A stretch of DNA of 64,000 bases, taken from NCBI GenBank assembly GCA_039707655.1, contig CM077673.1, positions 4,164,001-4,228,000 of the forward strand, in the 5' to 3' direction. Within the stretch, counting starts at the first letter, position 1; each line of letters opens with the position of its first letter. Positions 35,123-46,510 of the stretch are shown here, piece after piece. The notes beneath the pieces were generated by a model. The model searched no databases. It was given only the letters and a program-made list of their open reading frames with translations, and was not told the origin of the DNA. This DNA is from Elymus sibiricus (taxonomy: Eukaryota > Streptophyta > Magnoliopsida > Poales > Poaceae). The position numbers and the translations under genes were made by a program.

Positions 35123-36901
35123 TAATAGCATAGAAAACCGGTAAGAATGGACCAAATCTGCGAGTTTTGGCAAGGTCCCCGTAACCGGACCCCGGGCATC
35201 CCCAAATGTTGGGACGACCACAACAACCAAAAACAGTGAATACTAGCATAGAAAACAGGTAAGAATGGACCAAATCTGCGAGTTTTGGCGAGGTCCCCGT
35301 AAGCGGACCCCATGGTTCCCCGAACGTCTCGATCGTCCCGAGACCCAAAATCAGTGAGTAATAGCATAGAAAACTGGCCGGAACAGACAAAATCTGCTAG
35401 TTTTGGCGAGGTCCCGGTAACCGGTCCACGGGCTTCCCCGAATGTTTGGACGGCCACGACAACCAAAAAAACAGTGAATAATAGCATAGAAATCTGGTCA
35501 GAATGGACAAAATCTGCGAGTTTTGGCGAGGTCCCCGTAAGCGGACCCCGGGGTTCCCCAAACATTTGGATCGCCCCGGGACCAATAATCAGAGAGTAAT
35601 AGCATAGAAAACAGGTAAGAATTGACCACATCTGCGAGTTTTGGCGATGTCACCGTAACCGTTCCACGGGCTTCCCCGAACGTTCGAACGACCATGACAA
35701 CCAAAAAACAGTGAATAATAGAACAGGAAACTAGTAAGAATGGACCAAATCTGAGTTTTGGCGAGGTCCCCGTAACCGGACCCCGGGCTTCCCCGAACGT
35801 TCGGACGACCACGACAACCAAAAAACAGCGAATAATAGCATAGAAAACTAGTAAGAATTTACCAAATCTGCGAGTTTTGGCAAGGTCCCCGTAACCGGAC
35901 CCCGGGCATCCCCAAATGTTGGGACGACCACAACAACCAAAAACAGTGAATACTAGCATAGAAAACAGGTAAGAATGGACCAAATCTGCGAGTTTTGGCG
36001 AGGTCCCCGTAAGCGGACCCCATGGTTCCCCGAACGTCTCGATCGTCCCAAGACCCAAAATCAGTGAGTAATAGCATAGAAAACTGGCCGGAACAGACAA
36101 AATCTGCTAGTTTTGGCGAGGTCCCGGTAACCGGTCCACGGGCTTCCCCGAATGTTTGGACGGCCACGACAACCAAAAAAACAGTGAATAATAGCATAGA
36201 AATCTGGTCAGAATGGACAAAATCTGCGAGTTTTGGGGAGGTCCCCGTAAGCGAACCCCGGGGTTCCCCGAACATTTGGATCGCCCCGGGAGCCATAATC
36301 AGTGAGTAATAGCATAGAAAACAGGTAAGAATGGACCAAATATGCGAGTTTGTGTGATGTCACCGTAACCGGTCCACAGGCTTCCCCGAACGTTCGGACG
36401 ACCAAGACAACCAAAAAACAGTGAATAATAGCACAGAAAGCTAGTAAGAATGGACCAAATCTGCGAGTTTTGGCGAGGTCCCCGTAACCGGACCCCGGGC
36501 TTCCCCGAACGTTCGGACGACCACGACAACCAAAAAAACAGTGAATAATAGCATAGAAATCTGGTCAGAATGGACAAAATCTGCGAGTTTTGGGGAGGTC
36601 CCCGTAAGCGAACCCCGGGGTTCCCCGAACATTTGGATCGCCCCGGGACCCATAACCAGTGAGTAATAGCATAGAAAACAGGTAAGAATGGACCAAATCT
36701 GCGAGTTTTGGCGATGTCACCGTAACCGGTCCACGGGCTTCCCCGAACGTTCGGACGACCAAGACAACCAAAAAACAGTGAATAATAGCACAGAAAGCTA
36801 GTAAGAATGGACCAAATCTGCGAGTTTTGGCGAGGTCCCCGTAACCGGACCCCGGGCTTCCCCGAACGTTCGGACGACCACGACAACCAAAAAACAGTGA
36901 A
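35123..36901. repeat. 1779-bp unit, copy 1: delta/gamma chimera plus 9-mer delta
   Basis: The 710-bp chimera (35123-35832) is delta-like in m2-m3 and gamma in m4-m6, including the 2-bp deletion. A 1069-bp 9-mer follows (35833-36901) with m6/m3 at 36426 and extra m4, m5 and m6. Private states are GTTCGAACGACC in gamma m5, AATTTACC in delta m1, GGAGCCATAATC in m4 and GTTTGTGTGATG in m5. Confidence 0.92.
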
Positions 36902-38680
36902 TAATAGCATAGAAAACCGGTAAGAATGGACCAAATCTGCGAGTTTTGGCAAGGTCCCCGTAACCGGACCCCGGGCATCCCCAAATGTTGGGACGACCAC
37001 AACAACCAAAAACAGTGAATACTAGCATAGAAAACAGGTAAGAATGGACCAAATCTGCGAGTTTTGGCGAGGTCCCCGTAAGCGGACCCCATGGTTCCCC
37101 GAACGTCTCGATCGTCCCGAGACCCAAAATCAGTGAGTAATAGCATAGAAAACTGGCCGGAACAGACAAAATCTGCTAGTTTTGGCGAGGTCCCGGTAAC
37201 CGGTCCACGGGCTTCCCCGAATGTTTGGACGGCCACGACAACCAAAAAAACAGTGAATAATAGCATAGAAATCTGGTCAGAATGGACAAAATCTGCGAGT
37301 TTTGGCGAGGTCCCCGTAAGCGGACCCCGGGGTTCCCCAAACATTTGGATCGCCCCGGGACCAATAATCAGAGAGTAATAGCATAGAAAACAGGTAAGAA
37401 TTGACCACATCTGCGAGTTTTGGCGATGTCACCGTAACCGTTCCACGGGCTTCCCCGAACGTTCGAACGACCATGACAACCAAAAAACAGTGAATAATAG
37501 AACAGGAAACTAGTAAGAATGGACCAAATCTGAGTTTTGGCGAGGTCCCCGTAACCGGACCCCGGGCTTCCCCGAACGTTCGGACGACCACGACAACCAA
37601 AAAACAGCGAATAATAGCATAGAAAACTAGTAAGAATTTACCAAATCTGCGAGTTTTGGCAAGGTCCCCGTAACCGGACCCCGGGCATCCCCAAATGTTG
37701 GGACGACCACAACAACCAAAAACAGTGAATACTAGCATAGAAAACAGGTAAGAATGGACCAAATCTGCGAGTTTTGGCGAGGTCCCCGTAAGCGGACCCC
37801 ATGGTTCCCCGAACGTCTCGATCGTCCCAAGACCCAAAATCAGTGAGTAATAGCATAGAAAACTGGCCGGAACAGACAAAATCTGCTAGTTTTGGCGAGG
37901 TCCCGGTAACCAGTCCACGGGCTTCCCCGAATGTTTGGACGGCCACGACAACCAAAAAAACAGTGAATAATAGCATAGAAATCTGGTCAGAATGGACAAA
38001 ATCTGCGAGTTTTGGGGAGGTCCCCGTAAGCGAACCCCGGGGTTCCCCGAACATTTGGATCGCCCCGGGAGCCATAATCAGTGAGTAATAGCATAGAAAA
38101 CAGGTAAGAATGGACCAAATATGCGAGTTTGTGTGATGTCACCGTAACCGGTCCACAGGCTTCCCCGAACGTTCGGACGACCAAGACAACCAAAAAACAG
38201 TGAATAATAGCACAGAAAGCTAGTAAGAATGGACCAAATCTGCGAGTTTTGGCGAGGTCCCCGTAACCGGACCCCGGGCTTCCCCGAACGTTCGGACGAC
38301 CACGACAACCAAAAAAACAGTGAATAATAGCATAGAAATCTGGTCAGAATGGACAAAATCTGCGAGTTTTGGGGAGGTCCCCGTAAGCGAACCCCGGGGT
38401 TCCCCGAACATTTGGATCGCCCCGGGACCCATAACCAGTGAGTAATAGCATAGAAAACAGGTAAGAATGGACCAAATCTGCGAGTTTTGGCGATGTCACC
38501 GTAACCGGTCCACGGGCTTCCCCGAACGTTCGGACGACCAAGACAACCAAAAAACAGTGAATAATAGCACAGAAAGCTAGTAAGAATGGACCAAATCTGC
38601 GAGTTTTGGCGAGGTCCCCGTAACCGGACCCCGGGCTTCCCCGAACGTTCGGACGACCACGACAACCAAAAAACAGTGAA
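36902..38680. repeat. 1779-bp unit, copy 2
   Basis: The chimera runs 36902-37611 and the 9-mer 37612-38680. All four private states of copy 1 recur exactly 1779 bp later, so the 15-monomer block was duplicated after it was assembled. Copy 2 has AACCAGTCC for AACCGGTCC in m3 near 37910. Confidence 0.92.
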
Positions 38681-41600
38681 TAATAGCATAGAAAACCGGT
38701 AAGAATGGACCAAATCTGCGAGTTTTGGCAAGGTCCCCGTAACCGGACCCCGGGCATCCCCAAATGTTGGGACGACCACAACAACCAAAAGCAGTGAATA
38801 ATAGCATAGAAAACAAGTAAGAATGGACCAAATCTGCGAGTTTTGGCGAGGTCCCCGTAAGCGGACCCCATGGTTCCCCGAACGTTTCGATCGTCCCGAG
38901 GCCGAAAATCAGTGAGTAATAGCATAGAAAACTGGCCGGAAAAGACAAAATCTGCTAGTTTTGGTGAGGTCTCGGTAACCGGTCCACGGGCTTCCCCGAA
39001 TGTTCGGACGGCCACGACAACCAATAAAACAGTGAATAATAGCATAGAAATCTGGTCAGAATGGACAAAATCTGCGAGTTTTGGCGAGGTCCCCGTAAGC
39101 GGACCCCGGGGTTCCCCGAACATTTGGATCGCCCCGGGACCCATAATCAGAGAGTAATAGCATAGAAAACAGGTAAGAATTGACCAAATCTGCGAGTTTT
39201 GGCGATGTCCCCGTAACCGGTCCACGGGCTTCCCCGAACGTTCGGACGACCACGACAACCAAAAAACAGTGAATAATAGAACAGGAAACTAGTAAGAATG
39301 GACCAAATCTGCGAGTTTTGGTGAGGTCCCCGTAACCGGACCCTGGGCTTCCCCGAACGTTCGGACGACCACGACAACCAAAAAACAGTGAATAATAGCA
39401 TAGAAAACTGGTAAGAATGCACCAAATTTGCGAGTTTTGGAAAGGTCCCCGTAACCGGACCCCGAGCATCCCCAAATGTTGGGACGACCACAACAACCAA
39501 AAACAGTGAATAATAGCATAGAAAACTGGTCAGACTGGACCAAATCTGCGAGTTCTGGCGAGGTCCCCGTAAGCGGACCCCATGGTTCCCCGAACGTCTC
39601 GATCGTCCCAAGACCCAAAATCAGTGAGTAATAGCATAGAAATCTGGCCGGAACAGACAAAATCTGCTAGTTTTGGCGAGGTCCCGGTAACCGGTCCACG
39701 GGCTTCCCCGAATGTTCGGACGGCCACGACAACCAAAAAAACAGTGAATAATAGCATAGAAATCTGGTCAGAATGGACAAAATCTGCGAGTTTTGGGGAG
39801 GTCCCCGTAAGCGAACCCCGGGGTTCCCCGAACATTTGGATCGCCCCGGGACCCATAACCAGTGAGTAATAGCATAGAAAACAGGTAAGAATGGACCAAA
39901 TCTGCGAGTTTTGGCGATGTCACCGTAACCGGTCCACGGGCTTCCCCGAACGTTCGGACGACCAAGACAACCAAAAAACAGTGAATAATAGCACAGAAAA
40001 CTAGTAAGAATGGACCAAATCTGCGAGTTTTGGCGAGGTCCCCGTAACCGGACCCCGGGCTTCCCCGAACGTTCGGACGACCACGACAACCAAAAAACAG
40101 TGAATAATAGCATAGAAAACCGGTAAGAATGGACCAAATCTGCGAGTTTTGGCAAGGTCCCCGTAACCGGACCCCGGGCATCCCCAAATGTTGGGACGAC
40201 CACAACAACCAAAAGCAGTGAATAATAGCATAGAAAACAAGTAAGAATGGACCAAATCTGCGAGTTTTGGCGAGGTCCCCGTAAGCGGACCCCATGGTTC
40301 CCCGAACGTTTCGATCGTCCCGAGGCCGAAAATCAGTGAGTAATAGCATAGAAAACTGGCCGGAAAAGACAAAATCTGCTAGTTTTGGTGAGGTCTCGGT
40401 AACCGGTCCACGGGCTTCCCCGAATGTTCGGACGGCCACGACAACCAATAAAACAGTGAATAATAGCATAGAAATCTGGTCAGAATGGACAAAATCTGCG
40501 AGTTTTGGCGAGGTCCCCGTAAGCGGACCCCGGGGTTCCCCGAACATTTGGATCGCCCCGGGACCCATAATCAGAGAGTAATAGCATAGAAAACAGGTAA
40601 GAATTGACCAAATCTGCGAGTTTTGGCGATGTCCCCGTAACCGGTCCACGGGCTTCCCCGAACGTTCGGACGACCACGACAACCAAAAAACAGTGAATAA
40701 TAGAACAGGAAACTAGTAAGAATGGACCAAATCTGCGAGTTTTGGTGAGGTCCCCGTAACCGGACCCTGGGCTTCCCCGAACGTTCGGACGACCACGACA
40801 ACCAAAAAACAGTGAATAATAGCATAGAAAACTGGTAAGAATGCACCAAATTTGCGAGTTTTGGAAAGGTCCCCGTAACCGGACCCCGAGCATCCCCAAA
40901 TGTTGGGACGACCACAACAACCAAAAACAGTGAATAATAGCATAGAAAACTGGTCAGACTGGACCAAATCTGCGAGTTCTGGCGAGGTCCCCGTAAGCGG
41001 ACCCCATGGTTCCCCGAACGTCTCGATCGTCCCAAGACCCAAAATCAGTGAGTAATAGCATAGAAATCTGGCCGGAACAGACAAAATCTGCTAGTTTTGG
41101 CGAGGTCCCGGTAACCGGTCCACGGGCTTCCCCGAATGTTCGGACGGCCACGACAACCAAAAAAACAGTGAATAATAGCATAGAAATCTGGTCAGAATGG
41201 ACAAAATCTGCGAGTTTTGGGGAGGTCCCCGTAAGCGAACCCCGGGGTTCCCCGAACATTTGGATCGCCCCGGGACCCATAACCAGTGAGTAATAGCATA
41301 GAAAACAGGTAAGAATGGACCAAATCTGCAAATTTTGGCGATGTCACCGTAACCGGTCCACGGGCTTCCCCGAACGTTCGGACGACCAAGACAACCAAAA
41401 AACAGTGAATAATAGCACAGAAAACTAGTAAGAATGGACCAAATCTGCGAGTTTTGGCGAGGTCCCCGTAACCGGACCCCGGGCTTCCCCGAACGTTCGG
41501 ACGACCACGACAACCAAAAAACAGTGAATAATAGCATAGAAAACCGGTAAGAATGGACCAAATCTGCGAGTTTTGGCAAGGTCCCCGTAACCGGACCCCG

Positions 41601-42952
41601 GGCATCCCCAAATGTTGGGACGACCACAACAACCAAAAGCAGTGAATAATAGCATAGAAAACAAGTAAGAATGGACCAAATCTGCGAGTTTTGGCGAGGT
41701 CCCCGTAAGCGGACCCCATGGTTCCCCGAACGTTTCGATCGTCCCGAGGCCGAAAATCAGTGAGTAATAGCATAGAAAACTGGCCGGAAAAGACAAAATC
41801 TGCTAGTTTTGGTGAGGTCTCGGTAACCGGTCCACGGGCTTCCCCGAATGTTCGGACGGCCACGACAACCAATAAAACAGTGAATAATAGCATAGAAATC
41901 TGGTCAGAATGGACAAAATCTGCGAGTTTTGGCGAGGTCCCCGTAAGCGGACCCCGGGGTTCCCCGAACATTTGGATCGCCCCGGGACCCATAATCAGAG
42001 AGTAATAGCATAGAAAACAGGTAAGAATTGACCAAATCTGCGAGTTTTGGCGATGTCCCCGTAACCGGTCCACGGGCTTCCCCGAACGTTCGGACGACCA
42101 CGACAACCAAAAAACAGTGAATAATAGAACAGGAAACTAGTAAGAATGGACCAAATCTGCGAGTTTTGGTGAGGTCCCCGTAACCGGACCCTGGGCTTCC
42201 CCGAACGTTCGGACGACCACGACAACCAAAAAACAGTGAATAATAGCATAGAAAACTGGTAAGAATGCACCAAATTTGCGAGTTTTGGAAAGGTCCCCGT
42301 AACCGGACCCCGAGCATCCCCAAATGTTGGGACGACCACAACAACCAAAAACAGTGAATAATAGCATAGAAAACTGGTCAGACTGGACCAAATCTGCGAG
42401 TTCTGGCGAGGTCCCCGTAAGCGGACCCCATGGTTCCCCGAACGTCTCGATCGTCCCAAGACCCAAAATCAGTGAGTAATAGCATAGAAATCTGGCCGGA
42501 ACAGACAAAATCTGCTAGTTTTGGCGAGGTCCCGGTAACCGGTCCACGGGCTTCCCCGAATGTTCGGACGGCCACGACAACCAAAAAAACAGTGAATAAT
42601 AGCATAGAAATCTGGTCAGAATGGACAAAATCTGCGAGTTTTGGGGAGGTCCCCGTAAGCGAACCCCGGGGTTCCCCGAACATTTGGATCGCCCCGGGAC
42701 CCATAACCAGTGAGTAATAGCATAGAAAACAGGTAAGAATGGACCAAATCTGCAAATTTTGGCGATGTCACCGTAACCGGTCCACGGGCTTCCCCGAACG
42801 TTCGGACGACCAAGACAACCAAAAAACAGTGAATAATAGCACAGAAAACTAGTAAGAATGGACCAAATCTGCGAGTTTTGGCGAGGTCCCCGTAACCGGA
42901 CCCCGGGCTTCCCCGAACGTTCGGACGACCACGACAACCAAAAAACAGTGAA
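38681..42952. repeat. Three tandem epsilon-alpha dimers (period 1424 bp)
   Basis: Dimers start at 38681, 40105 and 41529, with alpha halves at 39393, 40817 and 42241. Each epsilon has the private state CGAGGCCGAAAATC in m2 and GGTCTCGG in m3. The second and third alpha have CTGCAAATTTTGG in m5 and the first does not, so the third is closest to the second. Confidence 0.93.
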
Positions 42953-45900
42953 TAATAGCATAGAAAACTGTTAAGAATGGACCAAATCTGCGAGTTTTGG
43001 CAAGGTCCCCGTAACCGGTCCCCGAGCATCCCCAAATGTTGGGACGACCACAACAACCAAAAACAGAGAATAATAGCATAGAAAACTGGTCAGACTGGAC
43101 CAAATCTGCGAGTTTTGGCGAGGTCCCCGTAAGCGGACCCCATGGTTCCCCGAACGTCTCGATCGTCCCAAGACCCAAAATCAGTGAGTAATAGCATAGA
43201 AATCTGGCCGGAACAGACAAAATCTGCTAGTTTTGGCGAGGTCCCGGTAACCGGTCCACGGGCTTCCCCGAATGTTCGGACGGCCACGACAACCAAAAAA
43301 ACAGTGAATAATAGCATAGAAATCTGGTCAGAATGGACAAAATCTGCGAGTTTTGGGGAGGTCCCCGTAAGCGAACCCCGGGGTTCCCCGAACATTTGGA
43401 TCGCCCCGGGACCCATAATCAGTGAGTAATAGCATAGAAAACAGGTAAGAATGGACCAAATCTGCGAGTTTTGGCGATGTCACCGTAACCGGTCCACAGG
43501 CTTCCCCGAACGTTCGGACGACCAAGACAACCAAAAAACAGTGAATAATAGCACAGAAAGCTAGTAAGAATGGACCAAATCTGCGAGTTTTGGCAAGGTC
43601 CCCGTAACCGGACCCCGGGCTTCCCCGAACGTTCGGACGACCACTACAACCAAAAAATAGTGAATAATAGCATAGAAAACCGGTAAGAATGGACCAAATC
43701 TGCGAGTTTTGGCAAGGTCCCCGTAACCGGACCCCGGGCATCCCCAAATGTTGGGACGACCACAACAACCAAAAACAGTGAATAATAGCATAGAAAACAG
43801 GTAAGAATGGACCAAATCTGCGAGTTTTGGCGAGGTCCCCGTAAGCGGACCCCATGGTTCCCTGAACGTTTCGATCGTCCCGAGACCCAAAATCAGTGAG
43901 TAATAGCATAGAAAACTGGCCGGAAAAGACAAAATCTGCTAGTTTTGGCGAGGTCCCGGTAACCGGTCCACGGGCTTCCCCGAATGTTCGGATGGCCACG
44001 ACAACCAAAAAAACAGTGAATAATAGCATAGAAATCTGGTCAGAATGGACAAAATCTGCGAGTTTTGGCGAGCTCCCCGTAAGCGGACCCCGGGGTTCCC
44101 CAAACATTTGGATCGCCCCGGGACCAATAATCAGAGAGTAATAGCATAGAAAACAGGTAAGAATTGACCACATCTGCGAGTTTTGGCGATGTCACCGTAA
44201 CCGTTCCACGGGCTTCCCCGAACGTTCGGACGACCATGACAACCAAAAAACAGTGAATAATAGAACAGGAAACTAGTAAGAATGGACCAAATCTGAGTTT
44301 TGGCGAGGTCCCCGTAACCGGACCCCGGGCTTCCCCGAACGTTCGGACGACCACGACAACCAAAAAACAGCGAATAATAGCATAGAAAACTAGTAAGAAT
44401 GGACCAAATCTGCGAGTTTTGGCAAGGTCCCCGTAACCGGACCCCGGGCATCCCCAAATGTTGGGACGACCACAACAACCAAAAACAGTGAATACTAGCA
44501 TAGAAAACAGGTAAGAATGGACCAAATCTGCGAGTTTTGGCGAGGTCCCCGTAAGCGGACCCCATGGTTCCCCGAACGTCTCGATCGTCCCAAGACCCAA
44601 AATCAGTGAGTAATAGCATAGAAAACTGGCCGGAACAGACAAAATCTGCTAGTTTTGGCGAGGTCCCGGTAACCGGTCCACGGGCTTCCCCGAATGTTCG
44701 GACGGCCACGACAACCAAAAAAACAGTGAATAATAGCATAGAAATCTGGTCAGAATGGACAAAATCTGCGAGTTTTGGGGAGGTCCCCGTAAGCGAACCC
44801 CGGGGTTCCCCGAACATTTGGATCGCCCCGGGACCCATAATCAGTGAGTAATAGCATAGAAAACAGGTAAGAATGGACCAAATATGCGAGTTTTGGTGAT
44901 GTCACCGTAACCGGTCCACGGGCTTCCCCGAACGTTCGGACGACCAAGACAACCAAAAAACAGTGAATAATAGCACAGAAAGCTAGTAAGAATGGACCAA
45001 ATCTGCGAGTTTTGGCGAGGTCCCCGTAACCGGACCCCGGGCTTCCCCGAACGTTCGGACGACCACGACAACCAAAAAACAGTGAATAATAGCATATAAA
45101 ACCGGTAAGAATGGACCAAATCTGCGAGTTTTGGCAAGGTCCCCGTAACCGGACCCCGGGCATCCCCAAATGTTGGGACGACCACAACAACCAAAAGCAG
45201 TGAATAATAGCATAGAAAACAAGTAAGAATGGACCAAATCTGCGAGTTTTGGCGAGGTCCCCGTAAGCGGACCCCATGGTTCCCCGAACGTTTCGATCGT
45301 CCCGAGACCGAAAATCAGTGAGTAATAGCATAGAAAACTGGCCGGAAAAGACAAAATCTGCTAGTTTTGGTGAGGTCCCGGTAACCGGTCCACGGGCTTC
45401 CCCGAATGTTCGGACGGCCACGACAACCAATAAAACAGTGAATAATAGCATAGAAATCTGGTCAGAATGGACAAAATCTGCGAGTTTTGGCGAGGTCCCC
45501 GTAAGCGGACCCCGGGGTTCCCCGAACATTTGGATCGCCCCGGGACCCATAATCAGAGAGTAATAGCATAGAAAACAGGTAAGAATTGACCAAATCTGCG
45601 AGTTTTGGCGATGTCCCCGTAACCGGTCCACGGGCTTCCCCGAACGTTCGGACGACCACGACAACCAAAAAACAGTGAATAATAGAACAGGAAACTAGTA
45701 AGAATGGACCAAATCTGCGAGTTTTGGTGAGGTCCCCGTAACCGGACCCTGGGCTTCCCCGAACGTTCGGACGACCACGACAACCAAAAAACAGTGAATA
45801 ATAGCATAGAAAACTGGTAAGAATGCACCAAATTTGCGAGTTTTGGAAAGGTCCCCGTAACCGGACCCCGAGCATCCCCAAATGTTGGGACGACCACAAC

Positions 45901-46510
45901 AACCAAAAACAGTGAATAATAGCATAGAAAACTGGTCAGACTGGACCAAATCTGCGAGTTCTGGCGAGGTCCCCGTAAGCGGACCCCATGGTTCCCCGAA
46001 CGTCTCGATCGTCCCAAGACCCAAAATCAGTGAGTAATAGCATAGAAATCTGGCCGGAACAGACAAAATCTGCTACTTTTGGCGAGGTCCCGGTAACCGG
46101 TCCACGGGCTTCCCCGAATGTTCGGACGGCCACGACAACCAAGAAAACAGTGAATAATAGCATAGAAATCTGGTCAGAATGGACAAAATCTGCGAGTTTT
46201 GGGGAGGTCCCCGTAAGCGAACCCCGGGGTTCCCCGAACATTTGGATCGCCCCGGGACCCATAACCAGTGAGTAATAGCATAGAAAACAGGTAAGAATGG
46301 ACCAAATCTGCAAATTTTGGCGATGTCACCGTAACCGGTCCACGGGCTTCCCCGAACGTTCGGACGACCAAGACAACCAAAAAACAGTGAATAATAGCAC
46401 AGAAAACTAGTAAGAATGGACCAAATCTGCGAGTTTTGGCGAGGTCCCCGTAACCGGACCCCGGGCTTCCCCGAACGTTCGGACGACCACGACAACCAAA
46501 AAACAGTGAA
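42953..46510. repeat. Beta-gamma-delta-epsilon-alpha super-HOR, copy 1 (3558 bp)
   Basis: Units start at 42953, 43665, 44375, 45087 and 45799. This is the cleanest example of the 30-monomer super-HOR. Private states shared with copy 2 are CAGAGAATAATAG after beta m1, AAAAAATAGTGAATAATAG after beta m6, CCCTGAACGTTTCG in gamma m2 and GCGAGCTCCCCG in gamma m4. Confidence 0.93.
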
